Source: Algisphaera sp039180025 (GTDB lineage Bacteria; Planctomycetota; Phycisphaerae; Phycisphaerales; Phycisphaeraceae). Taken from it: a stretch of DNA of 64,000 nucleotides. The stretch is taken from NCBI GenBank assembly GCA_039180025.1, contig JBCDDZ010000010.1:16793-80792 (forward strand), read 5' to 3'. Below, one piece after another: positions 54,392 to 63,300 of this stretch; position 1 is the first letter of the stretch; each line of letters opens with the position of its first letter. The notes beneath the pieces were generated by a model. That model worked only from the letters and a program-made list of their open reading frames with translations. It ran no database searches and was not told the DNA's origin. Both the position numbers and the translations under genes were made by a program.

Positions 54392-55219
54392 TTGAAAACC
54401 AGCGATAAAAACTTAGGCCTCAAGCCGTGGCAACGCAAACTTCACGACGTGATCTTTGAGGCAGAGACGCCGACCGGCAAGTGGTTCGACGTGCTCCTGC
54501 TGGTAGCGATCCTGACCAGCGTTATCGTGGTCATTCTCGAGAGCGTGCCGTCCATCGACGACCGCTTCCACGACTTATTAGTGGTGATCGAATGGTTTTT
54601 CACGATTCTTTTTACGATCGAATACATTCTTCGGCTGCTCTGCGTGCGGCGGCCGACCCGCTACGCCCGCAGCTTTTTTGGGGTGGTGGATCTGCTCTCG
54701 ATCCTGCCCACTTATATGAGTCTGCTCATCCCGGGATCGCAGGAGCTGCTGGTGATCCGCGGGCTCCGGCTGCTCCGAATCTTCCGTATTTTCAAACTGG
54801 CCCGTTACCTTGGTGAGGCGGACGCTCTGCTCGCCGGCCTGCGGGCCAGCCGGATCAAGATCACCGTTTTTCTGATGACCATCCTGATCAGCGTGACCAT
54901 CATGGGGGCGCTGATGCATTTGGTCGAAGGCCCCGCGGCGGGATTCGTGGATATTCCCCACGGGATCTACTGGGCGATCGTCACCATGACCACGGTGGGC
55001 TTTGGCGATATCACCCCGCAGACCGGACTCGGCAAAATGATTGCTTCGCTTATGATGATCTTTGGCTATAGCCTGATTATCGTCCCGACGGGGATTATTT
55101 CTGCCGAGATCGCGGTCCACCGAACCCGCCCGGGCAACACCGAAACCTGCCCGCACTGCATGAAAGTCGATCACGCCAAAAACGCTAAATTCTGCGATCG
55201 CTGCGGCGGCGAGTTGTAG
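54392..55219 (+). CDS. Voltage-gated-type K+ channel with C-terminal zinc ribbon
   Basis: 275 aa from TTG 54392 (no ATG or GTG in frame upstream before a stop). Six helices: S1 near 32-50, S2 near 63-83, S3 near 97-115, an S4-like helix with Arg/Lys every third residue (RGLRLLRIFRIFKLARYLG near 127-145), S5 near 152-172, pore TMTTVGFGDITPQ near 198-210 with the selectivity filter TVGFGD, and S6 near 213-236. The cytoplasmic end carries CPHC...CDRC (near 250-270), a zinc ribbon not usual in KvAP-like channels. It faces the HTH regulator. Confidence 0.9.
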   Translation: MKTSDKNLGLKPWQRKLHDVIFEAETPTGKWFDVLLLVAILTSVIVVILESVPSIDDRFHDLLVVIEWFFTILFTIEYILRLLCVRRPTRYARSFFGVVDLLSILPTYMSLLIPGSQELLVIRGLRLLRIFRIFKLARYLGEADALLAGLRASRIKITVFLMTILISVTIMGALMHLVEGPAAGFVDIPHGIYWAIVTMTTVGFGDITPQTGLGKMIASLMMIFGYSLIIVPTGIISAEIAVHRTRPGNTETCPHCMKVDHAKNAKFCDRCGGEL

Positions 55220-55237
55220 CTCGGACCCGCCGGAAAG

Positions 55238-55693
55238 CTAAGACGTGGGAGGCGGGTCGCGTCGCTGTACCTTAATTTGTCCACGGCGTTTCTTGGCGTC
55301 GAGTCGGCGTTGCCGGGCGGCGCGGGATGGCCGGGTCGGCCGGCGGGTTCGCGGGCGCTGCATCGCCTGGATAAGTAGCCGGCGCAGCTTTGCCAGACAG
55401 GCCCGGCGGTTGGCTAACTGACTCCGGTGGTCCGAGGCGTGGATCACCAGCCGCTCGGGTGAAGCGGCCAGATAGCGTCCCGCCTGCGTTCTCAGTCGGT
55501 CCACCGCGTCGCCGGGCATCACCTCGGCGAGGGCCGACAATGGCACGGTCATGGTGACGTGCGAGTTGACCTTATTGACGTTTTGTCCGCCCGGGCCGTG
55601 CCCACGGGAAAAACGGTACGCGACCGCCGACTCGGTCAGCGGAAGACCCGGAGCAAGGCTGACCTCACGGTCTCGTTGGGGCGACGGCTGCAC
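55238..55693 (-). CDS. arfB: Ribosome-rescue factor ArfB / RF-1-like hydrolase
   Basis: 151 aa from GTG 55693, with GGAG ten bases upstream; a TTG 12 codons earlier is less likely. The catalytic GGQ is in FSRGHGPGGQNVNKVNSHV near 28-46. The basic C-terminal tail (ARQRRLDAKKRRGQIKVQRR) is the part that in ArfB enters the empty mRNA channel of stalled ribosomes. It hydrolyses peptidyl-tRNA on non-stop ribosomes. It lacks the codon-recognition domains of RF1/RF2. It converges on the channel gene and follows the GGDEF-EAL gene on the same strand. Confidence 0.9.
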   Translation of the reverse strand: MQPSPQRDREVSLAPGLPLTESAVAYRFSRGHGPGGQNVNKVNSHVTMTVPLSALAEVMPGDAVDRLRTQAGRYLAASPERLVIHASDHRSQLANRRACLAKLRRLLIQAMQRPRTRRPTRPSRAARQRRLDAKKRRGQIKVQRRDPPPTS

Positions 55694-55733
55694 GCCGGCT
55701 ATTCTCCGGGCCGGGCCCGTCGTCCGCAAACGG

Positions 55734-57932
55734 TCAGGCCGACTTGAGCATCTCTCTGGGCTTCGAGACGTATTCGATAATGCTGTCGAGCGGCCGCGGC
55801 TTCGAGAACAGGTAGCCCTGGAGGTGGTTGCATTCCAACGCCTGGAGCACCGCGAGCTGCTCTACTGTCTCGATACCCTCGGCGACAACAGTCATGCCCA
55901 GCGTGTGCGCGAGGGTGACGATCGCCTGGATCACCGCCGCGAATTCGATATGCTGATCGAGGCTTTGGATAAACGAGCGGTCGATCTTGAGCACGTCGAT
56001 GGGGAACTCGTGCAGACAAGACAGCGAAGAATGGCCGGTCCCGAAGTCGTCCATCGCCATCGCGAAACCCATACCGCGTAGTTGTTCCAGCACCCCGGTC
56101 ATGTCGGCCCGGCGGTCCATGATGACCGACTCGGTGATCTCGAGCTTGATGTCCGCGGGGTCGATCTCGGCCTGCTGAAAAATACGGTAGACCGTCTCGG
56201 CAAAGTCGGGCTGTACCAACTGCCGCCGAGATAGATTGATATTCATAAAAAATTCGAGGCCCGGCACTGTGGACCGGATCGCTTTGATCTCGCGACAGGT
56301 CTGCTCGAAAATCCAGTTGCCCAGCGGCACGATCAGCCCGGTTTCTTCCGCGATGTGGATGAACTGGTCGGGTCGAACGACACCGAGCTCGGGATGCTGC
56401 CAACGGATCAGCGCTTCGAAGCCGTTTACGCTCCCGTCGGACACGGAGACGATCGGCTGGTACACCATGAACATCTGCGACGTCCCAATGGCTTGGCGGA
56501 GCTCGCGCTCGAGCACCAGCCGTTTGAGCGATTCGTCGTGCATGTCCTGATCGAACACGCTGTATCGGGCCTTGCCCAGCGCTTTGGCGTGATACATCGC
56601 GGAGTCCGCATCACGGATCACGGCGTCGGGGTTATCGTAATCGGCTTGCCCATCGACCACCCCGATGCTGGCGGTGGACAGGACTTCGTGGCCGTCGATT
56701 GCGAACGGCTGCGAAAAGACCTCCAACAACCGGTCGGCCACGCGGGTCACCGCCTCGAAGCTTTCCACCTCTTCCAACAACAAAACAAACTCGTCCCCGC
56801 CGATCCGTGCGGCGGTATCCGACGAGCGGATCTGGGCCCGCAGCCGATGGCTGATCTGGATCAGCAGTTGGTCGCCCGCGTCGTGCCCCAGGCTGTCATT
56901 GATCACCTTGAAGCGGTCGAAATCCAGGAACATGATGGCGAAACGCCGACGCCCCCCGGTGAGTTTGAAGCGGCGGATCGCTTGTGCAAGTCGGGCGTGC
57001 AGCGTGGCGCGATTCGGAAGATCGGTCAGCTTGTCGTGTTCCGCCGCGTGCCGGAGTTTATCCTCGGCCAGTTTGAACTCGGTGGTGTCGCTGAGCGAAC
57101 CGATCAGCCGCACGGGCTGCCCGTCTTCATCGAGCACCAGCTCGCCGCGGCACAACACCCAGCGGGTCTGGCCGTCGGGTGTCGTCAAACGGTGCTGGTT
57201 GTTTAGCGACGCGGTCTGCCCGGCGAGACACATCGCCAGGTCCGCTTCGAGCTGCGCCAGATCGCTGGATTCCACCAGATTAAACCAGGCGTCGGGCTTG
57301 GTCAGTATCTCGTCTTCGGTATAGCCGCTCATCCGCCGCCACCTCGGCGAATATTCGACCGCGTTGGTAACCAGGTCCCATTCGAATAGGCCGTCGGTCG
57401 TCCCTTGGACCACCGCTCGGTGTCTTTGCTCGGCCAGCTCGGTGATCCGGCGTTCGTTAACCCGGGCGGTCCACTCTGCGCTGATCCAGGCCGCGCACGA
57501 CGCGACCATCGCCCGCTGCGACTCGGTCGCCAAGACGCCCCGCGGCTCATCCCATAGAAAAGCCACGACCCCGATCACCCGTTGCCCCAGTACAAACGGC
57601 TGAGCTATGACCTGATCGTATTCCCCCGCTCCGCCGTCGATCAGGGCGTGGACCCACGCCGGACCATCGGGCAGCAAAGTCGCCGCAAGATTTTCTTCTT
57701 CAACAACCCGTCCCTGCTCGTCGCTTGCCGCTAAAACAACCGCGTCTTCCGCAGTGGTTTCGATCAGCGCCGTCCGGTCGGCAGACAACTCTTGAGCGCA
57801 CAACGCCAACATCCGCCCCGCGACCTCGGAAAACGCCGCGGCGGGGTCTCGCATACCCGCCCGCAACGTCCGCTCTATCGCGGAAGAAACCGCGTGCATC
57901 GCATTATCTCGGGTTATTTTCTGAGCCGACAT
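55734..57932 (-). CDS. GAF-PAS-GGDEF-EAL c-di-GMP protein
   Basis: 732 aa, soluble. GAF-like domain (about 28-165), PAS/PAC domain (about 172-298, GTTDGLFEWDLVTNAVEYSP), GGDEF domain (about 305-465) with the active-site motif RIGGDEFVLL near 374-383, and EAL domain (about 480-725) with FEALIRWQHPELG near 501, EITESVIMD near 593 and DDFGTGHSSLS near 620. Both catalytic motifs look intact, so it could make and degrade c-di-GMP; which activity dominates cannot be told. The PilZ protein at 10014 is a possible effector. No membrane helix is seen. Confidence 0.93.
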   Translation of the reverse strand: MSAQKITRDNAMHAVSSAIERTLRAGMRDPAAAFSEVAGRMLALCAQELSADRTALIETTAEDAVVLAASDEQGRVVEEENLAATLLPDGPAWVHALIDGGAGEYDQVIAQPFVLGQRVIGVVAFLWDEPRGVLATESQRAMVASCAAWISAEWTARVNERRITELAEQRHRAVVQGTTDGLFEWDLVTNAVEYSPRWRRMSGYTEDEILTKPDAWFNLVESSDLAQLEADLAMCLAGQTASLNNQHRLTTPDGQTRWVLCRGELVLDEDGQPVRLIGSLSDTTEFKLAEDKLRHAAEHDKLTDLPNRATLHARLAQAIRRFKLTGGRRRFAIMFLDFDRFKVINDSLGHDAGDQLLIQISHRLRAQIRSSDTAARIGGDEFVLLLEEVESFEAVTRVADRLLEVFSQPFAIDGHEVLSTASIGVVDGQADYDNPDAVIRDADSAMYHAKALGKARYSVFDQDMHDESLKRLVLERELRQAIGTSQMFMVYQPIVSVSDGSVNGFEALIRWQHPELGVVRPDQFIHIAEETGLIVPLGNWIFEQTCREIKAIRSTVPGLEFFMNINLSRRQLVQPDFAETVYRIFQQAEIDPADIKLEITESVIMDRRADMTGVLEQLRGMGFAMAMDDFGTGHSSLSCLHEFPIDVLKIDRSFIQSLDQHIEFAAVIQAIVTLAHTLGMTVVAEGIETVEQLAVLQALECNHLQGYLFSKPRPLDSIIEYVSKPREMLKSA

Positions 57933-58092
57933 GCCATCTTTCCGGCCCCCACTCCAAAGGATTCATTAACACTTAAACTTCGGGTAATTCCCGGTTACAC
58001 TTGATTTTGATGGGCTTCGTCCTGCCAGACGCCGCCGCTCGCCGAGTTATCGGTCGGATACCGAACAGAAACCCGCTAACGGCCACACCGTC

Positions 58093-59568
58093 ATGGGTAT
58101 AGAACGCATCGTGACCGCTTGCCGAACCTGTTTCGGCTCCACGCCGACCCGGCCTTTGACTTGCAGGAAGCCGAGAATCTTTCGGGATACTGTCAAACTT
58201 CTCGGCCACGCGGCGATATGGCTCACGGCCACGGCAGGCCATTCGCAATCCACCTCTTCGTCCGAACTCGGTATCCGGGGCGAGGCGGCCTCGCCGGGGG
58301 CACTGCGTTTTGCCGATCCGGGGCCGAATGACGACCTTCTGGAAGTCAACCTGAACGGATACTGGGGCCTGATCAATACCAAAGGCCGGATTATCGCGTT
58401 CCCCCGTTACGACTGGACCGAGTTCGGGGTCGATGGTCTAGCGAGGGCTACCCTAAACGGTGGCACGGGGTTCATCCTCGGCAACGGCCGATGGCGGTTC
58501 GATCCGATCTATCCCTACGCCGACCGGTTCGAGCAAGGCTTTGCCATCGTGGGCGATGGGGAGAAATTCGGGTTTATCGACGTCGCCGGGCGTACCCGCA
58601 TGGGCTTCGAACTCGACGGTGCTTTGCGGTTCAAAGAGAACCGTGCCGCGGTCCGAGTCGGCAACCGCGTCGGGTACCTCGACACCAGTTTCCGGCTTGC
58701 CACCCCGATGCAATTCACCGCGGGACGGTCTTACCACGACGGTCTCGCCGCGGTACGTCTCCCGCTGATCGGAAACGCCACGGGTACCGATGCCCCTCCC
58801 GGCGTATCGAAGCCTCCGGACAGCGATCCCCGGCTGCAAACCAAAGGCGAACTCGTCGATGCCCCCGAGCCGCTCGACCCTGCCTACGCTGCAGAAAAGA
58901 CGCCAAAAGTCACCGAAGGGAAATGGGGCTATATCGACCTCAGCGGCCGCATGGTCTATCTCGATAAAACCGGGAAAATAGAGGAACTCGGCGACTTCAA
59001 CGAGAACGTCGCGAAATTCAAGATGGACGGAAAATGGGGCTATCTTGACCAAAAGTTCCGGGTGGCCGTCCCCCCCCTCTACGAAGACGCCCGCGATTTC
59101 ACCAACGGCGTCGCGGCCGTAAAATCCGAAGGTAAATGGGGTTACATCGACCGACGATTCGAGCTCGTGATCGCGCATCGGTTTGAAGAAGCCGACGACT
59201 TCGACGAAACACTTGCTATGGTCCGGCTCAACGGGCTGGTGGGGTTCGTCGGCAGGTCGGGCAAGCTGGAAATCGAGCCACGGTTCAAAGATGCCCAGCC
59301 GTTCCGGCTGGATTCGGCCCGGGTTCAAATCGGCAACAGCTTCGGCTATATCCTGACCTCCGGCTATGTCCTGCTCGACCCACGGAACGCTCGTTTTGGT
59401 ATCGTCGATATTACGTCCCGGGAGCAACTCCGGGTCCGAACCAAGGAGCGTTCTGTCAAGAATCGGGTCCTCAAACTCCGACCGCCCCGTCCACCGGTGC
59501 CGCCACCTTATCCTCCGGATTTTCTTTACGACGAAGGGCTTTTTCTGCCCGCTGATAGAAACCCCTGA
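58093..59568 (+). CDS. WG-repeat protein
   Basis: 491 aa. A basic N-terminal stretch of about 30 residues is followed by a hydrophobic segment (KLLGHAAIWLTATAGHS near 35-51), which suggests export from a long signal. At least seven repeats of about 45 residues follow the WG pattern, e.g. NGYWGLINTKGRIIAFPRYD near 88-107, KWGYIDLSGRMVYLD, KWGYLDQKFRVAVPPLYEDA and KWGYIDRRFELVIAHRFEEA. WG repeats form beta structures whose partners are unknown. The C-terminal end is Pro/Arg-rich. The start is the only ATG in the region and lacks a clear ribosome site. Confidence 0.82.
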   Translation: MGIERIVTACRTCFGSTPTRPLTCRKPRIFRDTVKLLGHAAIWLTATAGHSQSTSSSELGIRGEAASPGALRFADPGPNDDLLEVNLNGYWGLINTKGRIIAFPRYDWTEFGVDGLARATLNGGTGFILGNGRWRFDPIYPYADRFEQGFAIVGDGEKFGFIDVAGRTRMGFELDGALRFKENRAAVRVGNRVGYLDTSFRLATPMQFTAGRSYHDGLAAVRLPLIGNATGTDAPPGVSKPPDSDPRLQTKGELVDAPEPLDPAYAAEKTPKVTEGKWGYIDLSGRMVYLDKTGKIEELGDFNENVAKFKMDGKWGYLDQKFRVAVPPLYEDARDFTNGVAAVKSEGKWGYIDRRFELVIAHRFEEADDFDETLAMVRLNGLVGFVGRSGKLEIEPRFKDAQPFRLDSARVQIGNSFGYILTSGYVLLDPRNARFGIVDITSREQLRVRTKERSVKNRVLKLRPPRPPVPPPYPPDFLYDEGLFLPADRNP

Positions 59569-59650
59569 CCTCAAGGGCCTACAATAAAACTAAGAATTCG
59601 TGGATGAAATACTGAATCCGCGCGGTTGTCTGACATAGAAAGGCTCCGCC

Positions 59651-60007
59651 ATGAACTCTCCCGAACCTGATGCGATCCCCGATTTCTTCCCCGGCGAATT
59701 ACCCCGTTTCACCCCCGGGCAATGTGTCGAGCATCGGCTGTATCGGTATCGCGGACTGATCGTCGATTTTGACATGCATTGCACCGCCGGCGAAGAATGG
59801 TACTGGTCCAACGCTTCCCAGCCCGACCCCGATCAGCCTTGGTATCACGTTCTGGTCGATGGGTCTGATGCACTGACCTATGTTGCCCAAGAAAATCTCG
59901 CCCCCGAAAACCCGCAGAAGATTACTCATCCGTTGGTCGCCGCGTATTTCGAGATGGACCTTGATGGACACTATCAACGCAACGACGAGATCTGGCCGAG
60001 CCTCTGA
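59651..60007 (+). CDS. hspQ: HspQ/YccV-domain protein
   Basis: 118 aa. FTPGQCVEHRLYRYRGLIVDFD near 20-41 (in parts), QPWYHVLVDGSDALTYVAQENLAP near 61-84 and ITHPLVAAYFEMDLDGHYQRND near 91-112 follow the HspQ/YccV (hemimethylated-DNA-binding-like) beta-barrel. HspQ acts in E. coli as a heat-shock protein that specifies substrates for Lon. AAAGG lies nine bases before the ATG. The N-terminal 20 residues (PEPDAIPDFFPGELP) are extra. It stands alone between the WG-repeat protein and a convergent hydrolase. Confidence 0.82.
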   Translation: MNSPEPDAIPDFFPGELPRFTPGQCVEHRLYRYRGLIVDFDMHCTAGEEWYWSNASQPDPDQPWYHVLVDGSDALTYVAQENLAPENPQKITHPLVAAYFEMDLDGHYQRNDEIWPSL

Positions 60008-60072
60008 TTTTTTTCACGATGGCCAAGCGTACGCTTGAAGTCGGCTACCCTCAGACACCGCTGAGCGGGTGA

Positions 60073-60897
60073 TCAAAATTGATCGGCGAATTCCGGCCGG
60101 CGACGTAAAGTAGCGTCGGGGTCTTCGACTCGGGGCTCAGACGATTCGTCGATATCACAGCACCGGACAACGTGATCAAAAAGCCATCGATTTACCGTGT
60201 GCGGATGACTCAACGTAATCAGATGTTGAGCGTTCAGGATGACATGGTCGCAGTCTGCGGGCTTCACAGGGATGAGCCAATCCTCTTGGCCGTGGATCTG
60301 AAACAGGGCAGGAAAGTCCACGTCGCCTGCGGTTGATTTCGGGTTGTCGGGTGGGCCGGTATAAGTCCACTCACCCATCGCGCCGATCGACCACTTCAAC
60401 CAGTCTTCGTCTGCCTCGCGGATCATCTTGCTTAACAAACGATTTCCAAGATCGTCCTGCCCGTCGCGGTAACCAATCGGCAGCGCACACCATCGAGCCA
60501 AACGTTTGAACCACACCGCAGGCAATACCCCGGCCAAGCCCGCGGCCAGCTTGATGGGCATCGTCAGAGCCGCTACAGAGCGACAAGAAGCAATGAGAAA
60601 CACCGCCTCGGGCGGCCGCGAGAGGTGGGGGACCAGTTCCAGGGCCAGCATGCCCCCGAGCGAAAGACCACCAAGAAACCACGGCCGATCGGCCGGATAA
60701 CCCGCGATCTGTTCGTTGAGTTGTGACGCCCAACGTGCGGCGTAACTTGACAGGCTTTCCTGGTTCGATTTCGGCGAAATCCAAGCCGGCGTATCGACCA
60801 TACTGCCAAACGCCTGCTTCTGGGGCGAAAAAATACCTCCGTCGGTACCGAGGCCCGGCAGCAGCATGACCGGAGCGGGAAGCGTCAACTCGCGCAT
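60073..60897 (-). CDS. Alpha/beta-hydrolase
   Basis: 274 aa. Oxyanion region MLLPGLGTDGGIFSPQ near 11-26, nucleophile elbow GLSLGG near 77-82 with Ser79, acid in HGQEDWLIPVKPAD near 206-219, and catalytic His in ITLSHPHTVNRWLFDHV near 231-247. The lid region (about 110-170) is helical. It is a serine hydrolase of the alpha/beta fold, perhaps esterase- or BioH-like; the substrate cannot be told. No signal peptide. It lies between hspQ (convergent) and the FKBP gene on the same strand. Confidence 0.85.
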   Translation of the reverse strand: MRELTLPAPVMLLPGLGTDGGIFSPQKQAFGSMVDTPAWISPKSNQESLSSYAARWASQLNEQIAGYPADRPWFLGGLSLGGMLALELVPHLSRPPEAVFLIASCRSVAALTMPIKLAAGLAGVLPAVWFKRLARWCALPIGYRDGQDDLGNRLLSKMIREADEDWLKWSIGAMGEWTYTGPPDNPKSTAGDVDFPALFQIHGQEDWLIPVKPADCDHVILNAQHLITLSHPHTVNRWLFDHVVRCCDIDESSEPRVEDPDATLRRRPEFADQF

Positions 60898-60959
60898 AAG
60901 GAAACCTGGTTATTTCTAAACGGGTAAATGGAAAGGCTCAATTCCCTGCCCCACCCGCC

Positions 60960-61919
60960 TCAGTCGGCCAGCGGAGGCAATTCCTCTTCTTCAGCGGCAG
61001 CCGCAGCTTCCACAGCAAGAATTTCGACTTCGAAGATGAGCGGAGACATCGGGGTGATCGGGCTACGCGGCGGCGGATTCATGCCGTACGCCAGTTCGCC
61101 GGGGATGTAGAGCACCCCTTGAGAACCAACGGGCATCAGTTGCAGTCCTTCGCTGAAGCCAGGGATGACCCCGTTCGCCTGGAAAGTAGCAGGCTCGCCG
61201 CGGTCGTACGACGAATCAAACACCGTGCCATCAATAAGCGTCCCGCGGTAATGGACCGTAACTAAATCGGTGGGTCCCGCCGTCGCTCCGTCGCCCATCT
61301 CGTTAACGAGGTATTGGAGCCCGGACTCGGTGACCTTGACCCCTTCCTTATCTTTGTTCTCGGCGAAAAACGCTTCCCCCGCCTTGATGTTGTCGTCCGC
61401 CATCGTTTGCTGCGCTTGTCTCTGCTCTTCGATCATTTTCTGCTGCATACGGGCTTGGAAATTCCGGAGCACACTGATGGCTTGATCCTCCGTCATACGC
61501 GGCTCACCTTCGGTATAAGCCGCCGCGATCGCCTCCCCCATCAAACTGGGGGTAATCTCGATACCCTGCGAACGGAAGCTTCCCCCAATGTCGAGGCCGA
61601 TGGCGTAGCTCAGGCGCTCGGTATCGTTGGCAAAACCGTCGTCTACCGGCGGGGCGGCTTCTGAAGTTTCGGCTTCTTCGGATTCGGCTGCGTCTCCGGT
61701 GCGTATTGTCGAATCGACGGATTCCGCCGCTTCTTCGGTGGCGGTTTGCGCGACATCCGCCCCGGAGTCGGCGGCATCATCGGGTGCTTCTTGGGTGTCG
61801 GCGGCGGTGGCTGCGTCCGCTGCTTCTCCGTGATCATCGGCGAGAGCTGAGGTAAACGGCATCACAAAAAGCCCAGCCGACAAAAACAATAAACAAATAC
61901 GAGGGGATCGGATCAACAC
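60960..61919 (-). CDS. Exported FKBP-type peptidyl-prolyl isomerase
   Basis: 319 aa from GTG 61919 (or TTG 61916), both just after GGAG; a longer ATG reading to 62072 is not supported. Signal peptide ending near FTSALA (about 26). A long acidic Ala/Glu/Ser linker (about 30-95) is followed by an FKBP-N dimerisation region (RLSYAIGLDIGGSFRSQGIE near 101-120, and helices to about 195). The FKBP domain has VTVHYRGTLIDGTVFDSSYD near 223-242, VIPGFSEGLQLMPVGS near 255-270 and IPGELAYG near 276. It is like FkpA/Mip: a periplasmic folding catalyst. The C-terminal end is Glu-rich. Confidence 0.9.
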   Translation of the reverse strand: MLIRSPRICLLFLSAGLFVMPFTSALADDHGEAADAATAADTQEAPDDAADSGADVAQTATEEAAESVDSTIRTGDAAESEEAETSEAAPPVDDGFANDTERLSYAIGLDIGGSFRSQGIEITPSLMGEAIAAAYTEGEPRMTEDQAISVLRNFQARMQQKMIEEQRQAQQTMADDNIKAGEAFFAENKDKEGVKVTESGLQYLVNEMGDGATAGPTDLVTVHYRGTLIDGTVFDSSYDRGEPATFQANGVIPGFSEGLQLMPVGSQGVLYIPGELAYGMNPPPRSPITPMSPLIFEVEILAVEAAAAAEEEELPPLAD

Positions 61920-62112
61920 AAAGCTCCATGGTTCTAGATGAAAGTCATTCGGAACGGATCGAACCCTCAATGATAACCGACCTAAGCGTGATCCGCAGCC
62001 GGCAGAAGGCTTCTCTCGATATCTTACGCTTCGTTTCGCGGTAGAGTTCTGCTCTAAGAAAACGCCCATCAAATAAGAAAAGGGCTACACTTGTTTCACG
62101 GAGATTTTAGTT

Positions 62113-62523
62113 GTGAGTAAATACGGCCTTCCCCTCTGGACCTTGGCTTTAGGACTCGCGCTCAACGTGGTTGGCGTGGTGTCGTGGCTTCTAAGCGGCG
62201 GCGACAGCTGGACCCCGCTGATCCCCGCGTATGTCGGCGGGCTGTTCATCCTCGCGGGGGCGCTGAGTTTCAAGCAACAACTCCGCAAGCATGTGATCCA
62301 CGGCGCGTTGGTACTCGCCCTGCTGCTGGGCGTATTTATGTCCTACGAAGCGATCAACGAACTTCTGGATAACGGCAGCGTACGTAAATTGTTTGCGTTT
62401 CAGAACACCGCGGTGTGCTGCCTGATCTACATCGCCGTCGGCATCAAATCGTTCCTGCACGCCCGGAAACTGCGTAAACAAGCCGACGCGGCTGTGAAAT
62501 CCGCCGCGGCGGCCGACGCCTGA
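62113..62523 (+). CDS. Four-helix membrane protein, unknown
   Basis: 136 aa from GTG with GGAG nine bases upstream. Four helices (about 6-27, 33-50, 58-80, 93-112) with a basic C-terminal tail (ARKLRKQADAAVKSAAAADA). The pattern of small residues resembles TMEM14 or DUF-type small membrane proteins, but I cannot place it. It is followed after 61 bases by the SirB1-like gene and a PNPO-like gene, likely one operon. Confidence 0.65.
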   Translation: MSKYGLPLWTLALGLALNVVGVVSWLLSGGDSWTPLIPAYVGGLFILAGALSFKQQLRKHVIHGALVLALLLGVFMSYEAINELLDNGSVRKLFAFQNTAVCCLIYIAVGIKSFLHARKLRKQADAAVKSAAAADA

Positions 62524-62584
62524 GTGAATACCCGCTTGCCGAGGCCGAGACCGCCGAAAACGACCTTTACCCCGCCGGGAACGC

Positions 62585-63286
62585 ATGAACCCTTCCGAAC
62601 CCACCCCGCTGCATTGCCGCCCCGAGGCTTTCGAGACCCTCGCCGACGAACTCGATGCTTTGGACACCACCCGGGGGCTGGTCCGTTGTGCCGTGGCGGT
62701 TTCGATGCACGAACTCGACACCACCGGACCCGACGAGGTCGAAGCTCGGCTCGACGCCCTGGCCGCGTCCATCGCTCAGCGGCTCAGCAGCGACCAGCCC
62801 CGCGCCGTCCTCGCTCACGCGCACGCCGTCCTTTTTGATGAAGCCGGGTTCACCGGCGACACCGAAGACTATTACCACCCCCGGAACAGCTACCTCGCCT
62901 GTATCTTGGACAAAAAGCAGGGGCTGCCCATCACGCTGGCCCTAATCTACAAAGCGGTGCTTGAAACGCTGGGCCTCGAGACCCGGGGGATCAACGCGCC
63001 GGGCCACTTCCTTGCCGCGGTCCGAGACCACCCCGACAAGCCCCGGGTGCTGATCGATCCGTTCCACGGCGGCAAGCTGCTCACCCGGGAGGAAGCCTTC
63101 ACCCGTATCGAAACCATCGCCGGTGGCAGCGTGATCCGTGACGACGCGCTGCTCCGCCCCGCCAGCCACGTCGAGTGGCTTGTGCGGATCATCCAGAACC
63201 TCGTCGCCGCGTTCGACCGGCTCGGGCGGCGTGACGACATGGCCGCCATGACCGAGATGCGCACGCTGGTCGAGTCTGTCCGCTAG
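62585..63286 (+). CDS. SirB1-family (transglutaminase-like) protein
   Basis: 233 aa. The region HAVLFDEAGFTGDTEDYYHP near 80-99, NSYLACILDKKQGLPITLALIYKAV near 101-125 and GHFLAAVRD near 139 with LIDPFHGG is the SirB1/Transglut_core2 pattern. The catalytic Cys of true transglutaminases is not evident (the position is Ile/Leu), so a non-enzymatic role is likely. GGGAA precedes the ATG. It is cytoplasmic. It follows the small membrane protein and precedes the PNPO-like gene by 14 bases. Confidence 0.85.
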   Translation: MNPSEPTPLHCRPEAFETLADELDALDTTRGLVRCAVAVSMHELDTTGPDEVEARLDALAASIAQRLSSDQPRAVLAHAHAVLFDEAGFTGDTEDYYHPRNSYLACILDKKQGLPITLALIYKAVLETLGLETRGINAPGHFLAAVRDHPDKPRVLIDPFHGGKLLTREEAFTRIETIAGGSVIRDDALLRPASHVEWLVRIIQNLVAAFDRLGRRDDMAAMTEMRTLVESVR

Positions 63287-63300
63287 CCCCTATCACATCC

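Noticed and set aside
58300..59400. Tandem DNA repeats in the WG-repeat gene
   Set aside because: The repetition is at the protein level; the DNA copies differ too much to be a repeat array.
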